A stretch of 64,000 nucleotides of DNA, taken from the NCBI RefSeq assembly GCF_042433515.1, contig NZ_JBHLVH010000012.1, forward strand, positions 1 to 64,000. The letters are read 5' to 3'. Positions 23,870 through 32,930 of the stretch are shown one piece after another. The notes beneath the pieces are model-generated. The model searched no databases. It had not been told where the DNA came from and worked only from the letters and a program-made list of their open reading frames with translations. This stretch comes from Kytococcus schroeteri (GTDB lineage Bacteria > Actinomycetota > Actinomycetes > Actinomycetales > Dermatophilaceae). Numbering within the stretch: the first letter of the stretch is position 1; each line of letters begins with the position of its first letter. The translations under genes were made by a program, and so were the position numbers.

Positions 23870-24938
23870 GCGAACACGCGGCTCACGGTGCCCAGACGGT
23901 GGAAGCCGTGCAGGCGGGCCGAGTCGCGGCGCACCTTCACCGAGTACATCGAGTCCACCACCTGGCCCCCGCCCAGGTAGACCGCCACGTGCTGGATGGC
24001 GCCCCGGGCGTCGGTGTACCAGACGAGGTCGCCCCGCGTGCGCTGCCGCAGCGGCACCCTGCGCAGTCGCGGGTTGGCGTAGAGGGTCCGCGTGGTGCGG
24101 GTGCCGGGGTGCTGGTGGGTGTGCACGGTCACGGGCAGCGGCTGCACGCCGGCCGCGTGCATGGCCTGCAGCACCAGTCCGGAGCAGTCGAAGCCGTACT
24201 TGTACGGCCCGGCGCCACCCCACGTGTAGTCGGCGCCGGACTGCTCGCGGGCGAACCGGATCATCGCCTCGATGCGGGGGGCCGGCCCGGCCTGCAGCCC
24301 CAGGCGCGGCTGCTGCTGCCAGCCGTCCAGACGGAAGCCCTCGGCGTTGAAGCCCAGGGCGCGCCAGGTGGCCGGGCCCACGAGGCCGTCCACCGCCAGC
24401 CCGCGGCGCCTCTGGAAGGTGCGCACCGCGGCCACCGCCTCGGGCGTCATGCGGTGCAGCAGCTCCGAGTGGGGCACGCGCAGGCGCTTCAGCAGCAGCT
24501 TGACGCGGGTGCCGCAGTAGCCCGGGCGGATGGTGGTGCCGCGCGGCGCCGCCGCGATGCGGGCGACCGGCTGCAGCAGGCCGGGGCCGTTGCCGCCGGT
24601 GGGGTCCGGGTAGATGCGGTCCAGCAGGGCGTCCAGCCGGCGCTTGGTGGCCGCCCCGGCGATGCCGTCGGCGGCCAGCCCCTGACGGCGCTGGAAGGCA
24701 CGGACCGCCCGGGTGGTGCTGGCGCCGTACACGCCGTCGATGCGGATCGATGCCCCGCCGACCTTGTTGAGGGCCCACTGCAGGCGCGAGACGTAACCAC
24801 CCCGTGAGCCGGGGCGGAGGGTGGACGGGCCCAGCCGGCTGACGTCCCAGGCCAGGGCGGGTGTGGTGAGCGTGGTGCCGCCGCCCACGACGGCCGCCCC
24901 GCAGCCGTCAGGAGCGTGCGTCGGGCAAGGTGCTGCAT
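23866..24938 (-). CDS. NlpC/P60 peptidoglycan hydrolase with two peptidoglycan-binding domains; frameshift in signal peptide
   Basis: The mature part is complete. Peptidoglycan-binding repeats come first (SRLQWALNKVGG...IDGVYGASTTRAVRAFQRRQ, and a second ending TFQRRRGLAVDGLVGPATW). The NlpC/P60 domain follows, with YTWGGAGPYKYGFDCSGLV (catalytic Cys) and HVAVYLGGGQVVDSM (catalytic His). It should cut stem peptides in the wall. The natural start is ATG 24938 (GAGGGAAAG upstream), encoding MQHLARRTLLTAAG, a twin-arginine-like signal start. The rest, AAVVGGGTTLTTPALAWDV, is in another frame, joined at the C4 run at 24897-24900. One missing base would restore the protein. Either the gene is broken, is phase-variable at this short run, or the assembly has an error. 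Confidence 0.8.
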
Positions 24939-25070
24939 GGTGCTTTCCCTCAGGAGGGCGTGGTGCCGAGTGCGTCTCCCCACGATAGGCCGCCCGGTGG
25001 TGGTCCGGGTGCGTGACGCCCGACCGTGGGCGGACGATGGTGCCGTCCACGCCTCCCTACCCTCGACCCG

Positions 25071-26459
25071 ATGCCTGACCAGACCCGCGCCCGCGCCGAG
25101 GACCTCGAGCTCCTCCGCTGGGCCTACACGCTCACCGACTCCACGCGGCGGCACCCCGTGCTCGCCGACGCGGTGCTCGGCGTGGCCGTGGTCACCGTCT
25201 TCACCCTGGCCACCGCCTGGACCCTGCCGTGGTGGGCCCTGCTGTGGTCGGCCGCCTACCTGGGGGCCTACCTGCTGCGCTCGGCGGGGCTGCCGCTCAT
25301 GCTCGCGGCGCTGTCCGTGCTGGGCGTGGCCCAGGTGGCGTTCACCGACATCGTGGTGCCGGGCAACTTCCTCGTGCCGCTGGCGGTCTACCAGGCCACC
25401 AGCCGGGGCCGGCGCCGGGTGCGGGTGGTCACTCTGGTGCTCCTGCTGCTGGCCGCCCTGCTGGCCGGCATCGACTTCGCCCCCACCGGCGTGGCCGCCG
25501 TCGCAATGGTGGTGATCTACGCCATCGGGCTGTTCCTGCCGTGGCTGCTGGGCGACCTGGTGCGTCACCGCCGCGGGCTGCTGGCCCGGGAGTCCGCCCA
25601 GCGCGAGGCCCTGGCCCGCGACCGCGAGCAGCGCGCCCAGCTGGCCGTCACCTCCGAGCGGGCCGCCATCGCCCGCGAGATGCACGACATCATCGCCCAC
25701 TCGCTCTCGGTGGTGATCGTCCAGGCCGACGGCGGCCGGTACGCCGCTCAGGCCGGGCAGCTCGAGGGGGCGCAGACCGCGCTCGACCAGATCGCCACCA
25801 CCGCCCGTGAGGCCCTCGGGGAGACTCGCCGCCTGGTGGGTGTGCTGCGCGACCCCGCCAGCGGTGCCGAGTACACCCCCGGCCAGGGTCTGGGGGACCT
25901 GCCGGCCCTCATCGGGCGGCTGGAGGACTCGCACCTGCCCGTGCAGGCCATCCTCGACCCCACCCTCGCCGAGGCGATGGGCCTGGAGCCCGAGGGCGGC
26001 GTGCCCCAGACGGAGGTCAGCACATCGCTCTCGGCGGCCGCCTACCGGGTGGTGCAGGAGGCCACCACCAACGTCATCAAGCATGCCGGCGCCATCACCG
26101 TGCTGCGCATCCGGGTGCGGGTGGAGGGCACCGACCTCACCGTGAGCGTGGCCGACGACGGCGAGGGCCCGACCGCCCGCGACGCCGGGGGAGGGCACGG
26201 CATCCTCGGCATGCACGAGCGCGTGGCCGCCCTGGGGGGCGAGCTGCTCACCGGCATGCGCAGCGGCGGCGGGTTCCTGGTGCGGGCCCGGTTCCCGCTG
26301 GATCCTGGGGCCGTGCGCCGCCGTCGCAGCAGGCAGACTGACTACGTCCCCGACACGGTGGAGGAGGAGATGGCCATGGCCGTCACCGACCCCCACCACA
26401 CCGACCCACCCGCCCCGGGCGCGTCCCCCGCCCCCGAGCACACCCTGGAGACCCCATGA
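25071..26459 (+). CDS. NarL-type sensor histidine kinase
   Basis: 462 residues: about five or six membrane helices within residues 30-165 with almost no extracytoplasmic loops, a short coiled segment, a HisKA_3 domain REMHDIIAHSLSVVIVQADG with phospho-His205, and a HATPase_c domain (EATTNVIKHAG N-box; GHGILGMHERV G-box). It autophosphorylates and passes phosphate to the overlapping response regulator. The lack of a sensor loop suggests sensing within or at the membrane. ATG 25071 lies 7 bases after TACCCT (leaderless). The stop overlaps the next start by ATGA. Confidence 0.93.
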   Translation: MPDQTRARAEDLELLRWAYTLTDSTRRHPVLADAVLGVAVVTVFTLATAWTLPWWALLWSAAYLGAYLLRSAGLPLMLAALSVLGVAQVAFTDIVVPGNFLVPLAVYQATSRGRRRVRVVTLVLLLLAALLAGIDFAPTGVAAVAMVVIYAIGLFLPWLLGDLVRHRRGLLARESAQREALARDREQRAQLAVTSERAAIAREMHDIIAHSLSVVIVQADGGRYAAQAGQLEGAQTALDQIATTAREALGETRRLVGVLRDPASGAEYTPGQGLGDLPALIGRLEDSHLPVQAILDPTLAEAMGLEPEGGVPQTEVSTSLSAAAYRVVQEATTNVIKHAGAITVLRIRVRVEGTDLTVSVADDGEGPTARDAGGGHGILGMHERVAALGGELLTGMRSGGGFLVRARFPLDPGAVRRRRSRQTDYVPDTVEEEMAMAVTDPHHTDPPAPGASPAPEHTLETP

Positions 26460-27187
26460 CCTCGCGCATCTTCCTCGTGGACGACCAGTCCCTCGTGCGT
26501 GCCGGCTTCCGCATGGTGCTGGACGCCCAGCCGGACATGACCGTCGTCGGCGAGGCCCCCGACGGGCAGTCGGCCGTGGACCAGCTCAAGACCATCGCCG
26601 CCGACGTGGTGCTGATGGACATCCGCATGCCCCGCATGGACGGCATCGAGGCCACGCGGGTGCTGCTGGGCCGCGACAAGCACCCCGCCGACGCCGACCC
26701 CAAGGTCGTGGTGCTCACCACCTTCGACATGGACGAGTACGCCTACGCCGCTCTGGAGGCCGGCGCGTCCGGCTTCCTGCTCAAGGACGCCGGCCCCGAG
26801 GAGCTGCTCACCGCCATCCGTGCCGTGGCCTCCGGTGACGCCGTCGTGGCGCCCTCCACCACGCGCCGCCTGCTGGAGCGCTTCGTGCCCACCCTGAGCG
26901 CCGAGGCCGAGGAGGTGGCCAGCCCCGCCGAGCAGCAGGAGTACCTGCGCGAGGTGCTCACCGAGCGCGAGTTCGAGGTGTTCGAGCTGGTGGCCGCGGG
27001 CCTGAGCAACACGGAGATCGCCAAGGAGCTCTTCGTGGCCGAGGCCACCATCAAGACCCACATCGGCCGCCTGCTGTTCAAGCTGGGCTGCCGCGACCGC
27101 GTGCAGCTGGTCATCACCGCCTACGAGGCCGGCATCGTGGGCCCGCCCGGCGGCACCCGCCCGGCTCCGGGCACCCCCGGCGCCTGA
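26456..27187 (+). CDS. NarL/FixJ-family response regulator
   Basis: 243 residues: receiver domain with phospho-acceptor Asp55 (DVVLMDIRMPRMDG), switch Thr/Ser and Lys (VVLTTF; FLLKDAGPEEL), a longer than usual linker, and a LuxR-type HTH (LTEREFEVFELVAAGLSNTE then ATIKTHIGRLLFKL). It is translationally coupled to the kinase and forms its output. Target genes are not evident; the small membrane protein directly downstream could be one. Confidence 0.93.
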   Translation: MTSRIFLVDDQSLVRAGFRMVLDAQPDMTVVGEAPDGQSAVDQLKTIAADVVLMDIRMPRMDGIEATRVLLGRDKHPADADPKVVVLTTFDMDEYAYAALEAGASGFLLKDAGPEELLTAIRAVASGDAVVAPSTTRRLLERFVPTLSAEAEEVASPAEQQEYLREVLTEREFEVFELVAAGLSNTEIAKELFVAEATIKTHIGRLLFKLGCRDRVQLVITAYEAGIVGPPGGTRPAPGTPGA

Positions 27188-27252
27188 GCCTCCTCGCGTA
27201 CGGTGGGGGCGCCCGGCGGCACGGTCGGGCCCCCTACCGAGAGCGAGTCACC

Positions 27253-27468
27253 ATGCAGTCCGTCATCTCCTGGGTCGTCAGCATCGTGCTGGCGGTCCTC
27301 GTCTTCACAGGGCTCCGCTACGCCCTCATCGAGTGGTTCGGGATGAGCCCCGAGGTGGCCCGCTGGGTCTCCCTCGTGCTGGGCCTGGTCATCCTCATCC
27401 CGGGCCGTCAGGCGCTGCGATCGATGACGACGCGCGGCGACGACCGTCCGGCGGCACCCCGCCGCTGA
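27253..27468 (+). CDS. small two-helix membrane protein
   Basis: 71 residues: hydrophobic helix ISWVVSIVLAVLVFTGLRY, a short loop EWFGMSPEVARW, a second helix VSLVLGLVILIPGRQAL and a basic/polar tail. ATG 27253 has a GAGCGAG SD-like element. It is 65 bp after the response regulator and ends ahead of a strong terminator, so it may belong to the same transcript. Function unknown. Confidence 0.65.
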   Translation: MQSVISWVVSIVLAVLVFTGLRYALIEWFGMSPEVARWVSLVLGLVILIPGRQALRSMTTRGDDRPAAPRR

Positions 27469-27579
27469 GGAAACCCTCCCCCCTGGGGATGACGGAGCCG
27501 CCGGCAGGGCGCGGGCGGCCCTGCCGGCGACGGACTTCCCGCCCGATGCGGCCCTCGTAGCCTCGTGGGCGAGGGGAAC

Positions 27580-27630
27580 GACAGAGGCGTTCCGCGGTCC
27601 GGTGAGGGGACGTCGCGGAACGCCTTTGTC
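27580..27630. terminator. bidirectional rho-independent terminator
   Basis: Arms 27580-27596 and 27614-27630 form a 17-bp stem with one G-U pair (core AGGCGTTCCGCG/CGCGGAACGCCT) and a 17-base loop. It lies between the convergent two-component and bkd transcripts. Confidence 0.85.
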
Positions 27631-27651
27631 GTGCCCGGGGGCGGGGAGGGG

Positions 27652-29136
27652 TCAGAGCTCGCTGAGCAGCACCGCCGGGTTCTCCACGCAGTCGGCCACG
27701 AAGCGCAGGAAGCCCCCGGCCGTGCCGCCGTCGCACACGCGGTGGTCGAAGGTGAAGCCCAGCTGGGCCACCTTGCGCACCGCCAGCTCGCCGTCCACGG
27801 CCCACGGCCGGTCGATGATGCGGCCCACGCCCAGCATCGCGGCCTCGGGGTGGTTGATGATCGGAGTGGAGCCGTCCACGCCGAACACGCCGTAGTTGTT
27901 GAGCGTGAACGTGCCGCCGGTGAGCTGCGCCGGGGTGAGGCGCCCTTCGCGGGCCAGGCCGGTCAGCTCGCGCAGGGCGGCGGCCAGCTCGGCGGTGGAC
28001 ATGTCCTGTGCGTCGTGCACCACCGGCACCACCAGGCCGCGGGGCGACTGGGCGGCGAAGCCCAGGTTGACCCGTGCGTGGCGCTGGACGGCCACGGCGG
28101 TGCCGTCGACCATCTCGACGGAGGCGTTGAGCGCCGGGAAGCGGTGCAGGCCGGCCACCACGATGCGGGCCACCAGCGGCAGCACGCCGATGCCGGCCTC
28201 CGGACGGGCCGCCTTGAGCGCGTCCTTGGTGCGCAGCAGCTCGGTGGCGTCGGCGTCCACCCAGGTGGTGGCGTCGGGGATCTCCGAGCGGCTGGCCGTG
28301 AGGCGCTCACTCATCATGCGCATGAGGCCGGTGAGCGGGGTGCGCTCGTCGGACAGGCGCGGGGCGTCGTCGACCGGGGCAGCCTCGCGGCCGGGTGCGG
28401 TCGGCGCGGTGGGCGACGAGGTGGCCGGCTGGGGCGCGGTGGCCTGCGCGGCGGCCGCGGCGCCCGGGGCGGCAGCGGCCTCCACGTCGGCGCGACGGAT
28501 CACGCCATCGGGGGCCGAGGGGGTGATGCCCGTCAGGTCGAGGCCCTTCTCGGCGGCCAGGCGGCGCACCAGCGGGGAGATGACCTTGGGCGCCCCCAGG
28601 GTGGGCTGCGCGGGTGCGGACTGCGTCGTCGACGGCTCGGACGGCTGCTCGGTGGCAGGCCGTGCCGCCGGTTGCGAGGCAGCCCCGCGGGCGACGCGAC
28701 GGCGCCGCGCGCCGCCCCCGTGGCCGGTGCCGAAGCCGATGAGCACGGCGCCGGACCCCTCGTCGGTGGTCTCGCCGCCCTCGGTGGGCACGGTGGACCC
28801 GGCGCGCTCCTCGGTGCGGTACTGGTCGTGGCCCGCGCGGGGGTCGCCGCCGGCATCGGAGGTGGCCCCGGTGGAGGCCCCGCCCGAGGCGCCGGTGGCC
28901 CCGCCCACGGAGATGAGCGGGCGGCCCACCTCCATGACCTGGCCGACCTCGCCGTGCAGCGCCGAGACGGTGCCCGCGAACGGGATCGGCACCTCCACGG
29001 TGGCCTTGGCGGTCTCCACGGTCACCACGTTCTGGTCGATGGTGACCTCGTCGCCCACGGCCACGAGCCACTCCACGACCTCGGCCTCGGTGAGTCCCTC
29101 GCCGAGGTCCGGCAGCATGAACACCTGCTCGCTCAT
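27652..29136 (-). CDS. bkdC: branched-chain 2-oxoacid dehydrogenase E2 (dihydrolipoyl acyltransferase)
   Basis: 494 residues: one lipoyl domain (residues ~4-76, ETAKATVEV with the lipoylated Lys), a flexible Ala/Pro/Gly-rich linker, a peripheral subunit-binding domain (PLVRRLAAEKGLDLTGITPS, ~190-225), a second linker, and a catalytic domain ending GFTFDHRVCDGGTAGGF with the active-site His. It transfers acyl groups to CoA in the 2-oxoacid dehydrogenase complex. It is third in the operon, and its ATG overlaps the E1-beta stop. Branched-chain rather than pyruvate specificity is inferred from the split E1 subunits. No E3 gene is present here. Confidence 0.9.
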   Translation of the reverse strand: MSEQVFMLPDLGEGLTEAEVVEWLVAVGDEVTIDQNVVTVETAKATVEVPIPFAGTVSALHGEVGQVMEVGRPLISVGGATGASGGASTGATSDAGGDPRAGHDQYRTEERAGSTVPTEGGETTDEGSGAVLIGFGTGHGGGARRRRVARGAASQPAARPATEQPSEPSTTQSAPAQPTLGAPKVISPLVRRLAAEKGLDLTGITPSAPDGVIRRADVEAAAAPGAAAAAQATAPQPATSSPTAPTAPGREAAPVDDAPRLSDERTPLTGLMRMMSERLTASRSEIPDATTWVDADATELLRTKDALKAARPEAGIGVLPLVARIVVAGLHRFPALNASVEMVDGTAVAVQRHARVNLGFAAQSPRGLVVPVVHDAQDMSTAELAAALRELTGLAREGRLTPAQLTGGTFTLNNYGVFGVDGSTPIINHPEAAMLGVGRIIDRPWAVDGELAVRKVAQLGFTFDHRVCDGGTAGGFLRFVADCVENPAVLLSEL

Positions 29137-30161
29137 CGGGCACCTCCCTGTGCGTCGGCGGACGCCCCCGCGTGGGTGAGGTCCGGCTGGTCGTCCCACT
29201 GCAGGCGCTCGATGGCGTCGAGCACGCGGTCCACGTTCGGCAGCTGGGTGTGCTCGAGCTTCGGTGCGGGGTAGGGGATGTCGATGCCGGTGACGCGCAG
29301 CACCGGAGCGGCCAGCGAGTGGAAGCAGCGCTCCTGCACGCGGGCGGCCACCTCGGCGGCCACGCCGCCGAAGCCCTGGGCCTCGGACACCACGACGCAC
29401 CGGCCCGTCCTGCGCACGGAGCGCGCCACGCCCTCGTCGTCGAACGGGACGATGGTGCGCAGGTCCACCACCTCGCAGTCGTAGCCCAGCTCGGCGGCGG
29501 CCTCGGCGGCCTGCAGGCAGGTCCGCAGCTGCGGGCCGTAGGTCACCAGCGTCACGTCGGAGCCCTCGCGGCGCACCACGGAGGTGCCGAAGGGCTCGCG
29601 CTCCACGGGCAGCTCGACCTCCTCCTTGGTCCAGTAGCCCACCTTGGGCTCCATGAAGACCACCGGGTCGTCGCTGGAGATCGCCTCGCGCAGCAGGGAG
29701 TAGGCGTCCGCGGGGGTGGCCGGCGTGACCACCTTGAGGCCCGGGGTGTGCGCGTAGTAGCCCTCGGAGGAGTCGCAGTGGTGCTCCACACCGCCGATGC
29801 CGCCGGCGTAGGGCACGCGGATCACCATCGGCAGCTGCACCGAGCCGCGGGTGCGGTTGCGCATCTTGGCCACGTGGCTCACCACCTGCTCGAAGGCGGG
29901 GTAGCCGAACGCGTCGAACTGCATCTCGACCACGGGGCGGAAGCCCTCAATGGCCAGGCCGACGGCGAAGCCCATGATGCCGGCCTCGGCCAGCGGGGTG
30001 TCGAAGCAGCGCTCCTCGCCGAAGTCGCGGGTGAGGCCGTCGGTGATGCGGAAGACGCCGCCCAGGGTGCCGACGTCCTCGCCGAACACGAGCACCTTCT
30101 CGTCGGCGGTCATCGCGTCGCGCAGGGCCTGGTTGAGGGCCTGAGCCATGGTCACGGTCAT
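29133..30161 (-). CDS. bkdB: branched-chain 2-oxoacid dehydrogenase E1 beta subunit
   Basis: 342 residues of the transketolase-like E1-beta family: LVFGEDVGTLGGVFRITDGL (~25-45), DTPLAEAGIMGFAVG, the Phe/Tyr-rich QFDAFGYPAFEQ and RVPYAGGIGGVEHHCDSSEG. It forms the active site with E1-alpha and oxidatively decarboxylates 2-oxoacids from Val, Leu and Ile. AGGAG precedes the ATG; it overlaps the genes on both sides by 4 bp, so the three subunits are coupled. The products feed branched fatty-acid primers or energy metabolism. Confidence 0.92.
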   Translation of the reverse strand: MTVTMAQALNQALRDAMTADEKVLVFGEDVGTLGGVFRITDGLTRDFGEERCFDTPLAEAGIMGFAVGLAIEGFRPVVEMQFDAFGYPAFEQVVSHVAKMRNRTRGSVQLPMVIRVPYAGGIGGVEHHCDSSEGYYAHTPGLKVVTPATPADAYSLLREAISSDDPVVFMEPKVGYWTKEEVELPVEREPFGTSVVRREGSDVTLVTYGPQLRTCLQAAEAAAELGYDCEVVDLRTIVPFDDEGVARSVRRTGRCVVVSEAQGFGGVAAEVAARVQERCFHSLAAPVLRVTGIDIPYPAPKLEHTQLPNVDRVLDAIERLQWDDQPDLTHAGASADAQGGAR

Positions 30162-31285
30162 CGGGTGGTCTCCTGGGCGGTGTGGTCCTGGTCGGCGCGG
30201 GCGGCGGCCAGCTCGGCCTCCACGACGGCCCGCTGCTCCAGCAGCTGCGGGGTGGGCTCGGCGAAGACGTGCTCGAACAGCTCCAGCGGGTCGTGCTGGA
30301 CGTCGGCGTTCATGCGCTCGCGCAGGCGGGCGGACTGCTCCTCGCCCTCGGCGTGGATCGCCTCGACGGCGGCCTCGTCGAGCAGGCCCTGGGACAGCAG
30401 GTAGCGCTCCAGACGCACGATCGGGTCCTTGGCCACCCAGCCCTCCACCTCGGAGTCCTCGCGGTAGCGGGTGGCGTCGTCGGCGTTGGTGTGGGCGTCC
30501 ATGCGGTAGGTGTGCAGCTCCAGCAGGGTGGGACCGCCGCCGCTGCGGGCGCGCTCCAGGGCGGCGTCCATGACCGCGGCCACGGCGGCGGCGTCGTTGC
30601 CGTCCACCTGCTCGGACGGGATGCCGTAGCCGATGCCCTTGTACGCCAGCGAGGGTGCCTTGGTCTGCTTGGAGAGCGGCACGGAGATGGCGTACGTGTT
30701 GTTCTGCACCACGAAGACCACCGGGGCGTTGAACACGGCGGCGAAGTTGAGGCCCTCGTGGAAGTCGCCCTCGGAGGTGGCGCCGTCGCCGATGAAGGCG
30801 AGCACCGCGGCATCGGAGCCCTTGCGGGCCAGGGCCGAGCCGGTGCCGGCGGCGTGCACCAGCTGGGTGGCCAGCGGCGTGCACTGCGGGGCGGTGCGGG
30901 TGGCGGCCACGTCGTAGCCGGCGTGCCAGTCGCCCTTGAGGAGCGTGAGCACCTCCACCGGGTCGATGCCGCGGGTCACCAGCGCCATCGAGTCGCGGTA
31001 GGTGGGGAAGAACCAGTCGTCCTCGCGCAGCGCCTGGGCGCAGGCCACCTGGCAGGCGTCCTGGCCGTGGCTGGAGGGGTACACCGCCAGGCGGCCCTGC
31101 TTGGTGAGGGCCGTGGCCTGCTTGTCGAAGCGACGGCCCAGCACCATGCCCCGGTGCAGGGCGAGCAGGCGGTCGGCCTCGGGGAGGCGGTAGCCGCGGG
31201 GGTGGGTCTGGGCGGTCAGCTCGCCGCCGGGGGCGATGAACTGGACCGGTTCGCTGCTGGGCAGCAGGTCCTGCGGGGTGGGCAT
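30158..31285 (-). CDS. bkdA: branched-chain 2-oxoacid dehydrogenase E1 alpha subunit
   Basis: 375 residues with the thiamine-pyrophosphate motif FIGDGATSEGDFHEGLNFAA ending VVQNN (~168-195), and the phosphorylation-loop-like region YRMDAHTNADDATRY. First gene of the bkd operon; GGGAGG lies before the ATG. It binds thiamine diphosphate jointly with the beta subunit. Length and motifs fit BCKDH and related acetoin/pyruvate E1-alpha; the RMxxHTxxDD segment supports the branched-chain type. Confidence 0.92.
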   Translation of the reverse strand: MPTPQDLLPSSEPVQFIAPGGELTAQTHPRGYRLPEADRLLALHRGMVLGRRFDKQATALTKQGRLAVYPSSHGQDACQVACAQALREDDWFFPTYRDSMALVTRGIDPVEVLTLLKGDWHAGYDVAATRTAPQCTPLATQLVHAAGTGSALARKGSDAAVLAFIGDGATSEGDFHEGLNFAAVFNAPVVFVVQNNTYAISVPLSKQTKAPSLAYKGIGYGIPSEQVDGNDAAAVAAVMDAALERARSGGGPTLLELHTYRMDAHTNADDATRYREDSEVEGWVAKDPIVRLERYLLSQGLLDEAAVEAIHAEGEEQSARLRERMNADVQHDPLELFEHVFAEPTPQLLEQRAVVEAELAAARADQDHTAQETTR

Positions 31286-31398
31286 GGGTCCTCCCGGGTG
31301 GTGTGACGTGGGCCACCACGCAGTATGGCTCAGGTCGCGTGCAGGGTGTGGTGGGGCGGGGCCGGGCGTCGCCGGGCGGATGGTGTGTTGAACATGTG

Positions 31399-31428
31399 TT
31401 GCATTGCATCGTAAGTGTGTTGTATGGT
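31399..31428 (+). promoter_or_regulatory. promoter of the DUF222-HNH gene
   Basis: TTGCAT (31399-31404), an 18-base spacer and TATGGT (31423-31428) lie in a notably AT-rich patch, about 60 bases before the coding start. A second weaker TTGAAC lies just upstream. Confidence 0.5.
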
Positions 31429-31488
31429 GGGGGTGTCGATCGGAGGTGGGGGCGCCGTGGTGCGTTCCCGACGCGAGGGGTCACGGGG

Positions 31489-32910
31489 GTGATCGGTGTG
31501 AAGCGGCAGGACGGCGGGGTCGGTGGTGCGTGGACGGATCCCGGGGGACCAGCGGCCGGGAGGGCGGACGACGCGGCGTGCCTGTTCGCGCGGGCTGAGG
31601 GGGTCATCGCAGGGCTGCAGACCGTGCGGCCGGAGCTGTGGCGGGTGGCGTCCGACGACCTGGCGCCCCTGGTGGGGATGCTGAGCGATCTCGTGCGGGC
31701 GGCCGAGGCGGCGATGACGGGACTGACGGCCGAGGCGTACACCCGGGGCGTGGTCGACGAGTCCCGGGCAGCAGGCACCACGGCCTGGGTGCGTCAGCAG
31801 GCGGGCATCGTGGACGCGGGCCGGGCCCACGCCATCGCCACCGTGGGCGAGGCCACCACGGAGCCGGGGACAGGTCCGCTGGCCGATGCGGTCTGGGGTG
31901 GCGGGGTCTCGGTCGGTGCTGCGCACGTGATGCTGCGTGAGGCCGAGAAGGTGCGGCCCGTGCTGCCCGGGGCAGACCGGGCGGAGGTGCTGGGCCACTA
32001 CCTCACGCACGCGGAGAACCTGGCCGCCATGGGGCACACAGCGGGTGACCGTGCGCTGCGGCAGCTGTCGCGCGAGATCATCGCCCGCTTCGGCCAGCAC
32101 GCCCTCGACGAGCAGGACGACCACGCCAAGGAGTGCTCGGTGCTCACCGAGCGGACGCTGTCCACCGGGCTGGTGCGCTTCACGTGGGAGCTCAACCAGC
32201 CCGACGCCGCGCGGGTGCGTGCGGCGGTGGACGGGCTGGCAGCTCCACGGCCCGGGCGGGACGTGGACGGGGAGGTCGTGCGGGACCCTCGGTCCCCGGC
32301 TCGTCGCCGCGCGGACGCCCTGCTGGAGCTGGTGGAGCGTGCGCAGGCGGCTGACCGAGACGGCACGGCCGGGGGCTGTGGCCTGTCGGGCTCCACCACG
32401 CTCGTGGTGACCCTGGACCACCAGGCGCTCGTCTCCGAGCTGGCGCGGCGGCCTCGTGGCCCCCGCGGGGTGGGATGGGGGCGGGGACTGGCCGACACGG
32501 TGGAGGACGCCGGACCGGCAGGTTTTGCCACCACGGTCAACGGAGAGGTCATGACCCCGGCGCAGGTGAGGCAGGCTGCCTGTGACGCGCAGGTGGTCCC
32601 GGTGGTCCTCGGCAAGGACTCGGTGCCGCTGGACGTGGGGGAGGCGGAGCGGTTCGCGACCGGTTCCCAACGGATGGCCCTGGCGCGCCGCGACGGTGGC
32701 TGCTCCTTCGAGGGGTGTGGACGTCCACCGGGCTGGTGCCACGCGCACCACATCACCCACTGGATCGACGGCGGGCCGACGGACCTGGACAACCTGGTGC
32801 TGCTCTGTTCGCGGCACCACACCGTGGTGCACCGGGACGGCCTGACGGCCACTCGCACCGGGAACCGGTGGGTGTGGCACCCGCCCGGTGAGTCCACCGA
32901 GCCTGGATGA
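31489..32910 (+). CDS. DUF222 and HNH endonuclease domain protein (13E12 repeat family)
   Basis: 473 residues: an alpha-helical DUF222 domain (from about residue 25 to 330) and a C-terminal HNH nuclease motif (~400-440) with CSFEGCGRPPGWCHAHHITH, then DLDNLVLLCSRHHTVVH. The zinc Cys pairs and HH catalytic pair are intact. These proteins are multicopy in many actinobacteria (mycobacterial 13E12 family) and are thought to be mobile or homing-like; the role is unproven. GTG 31489 was chosen for GAGGGG ~8 bases upstream; GTG 31498 is possible. Divergent from bkdA. Composition matches the host, so if mobile it is an old arrival. Confidence 0.85.
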   Translation: MIGVKRQDGGVGGAWTDPGGPAAGRADDAACLFARAEGVIAGLQTVRPELWRVASDDLAPLVGMLSDLVRAAEAAMTGLTAEAYTRGVVDESRAAGTTAWVRQQAGIVDAGRAHAIATVGEATTEPGTGPLADAVWGGGVSVGAAHVMLREAEKVRPVLPGADRAEVLGHYLTHAENLAAMGHTAGDRALRQLSREIIARFGQHALDEQDDHAKECSVLTERTLSTGLVRFTWELNQPDAARVRAAVDGLAAPRPGRDVDGEVVRDPRSPARRRADALLELVERAQAADRDGTAGGCGLSGSTTLVVTLDHQALVSELARRPRGPRGVGWGRGLADTVEDAGPAGFATTVNGEVMTPAQVRQAACDAQVVPVVLGKDSVPLDVGEAERFATGSQRMALARRDGGCSFEGCGRPPGWCHAHHITHWIDGGPTDLDNLVLLCSRHHTVVHRDGLTATRTGNRWVWHPPGESTEPG

Positions 32911-32930
32911 GGCCCTCGTAGGGTGGCGCC

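Noticed and set aside
24489..26441. Long minus-strand open frame ending inside the NlpC/P60 gene
   Set aside because: The part over the histidine kinase is antisense shadow. Only its MQHLARRTLLTAAG segment is meaningful, as the displaced signal-peptide start.
27469..27560. Extra short ORF after the small membrane protein
   Set aside because: It overlaps the terminator region, has no SD, and is too short to support.
31489..32910. HNH protein as a recent mobile insertion
   Set aside because: No terminal repeats or target duplication seen, and base composition equals its surroundings.
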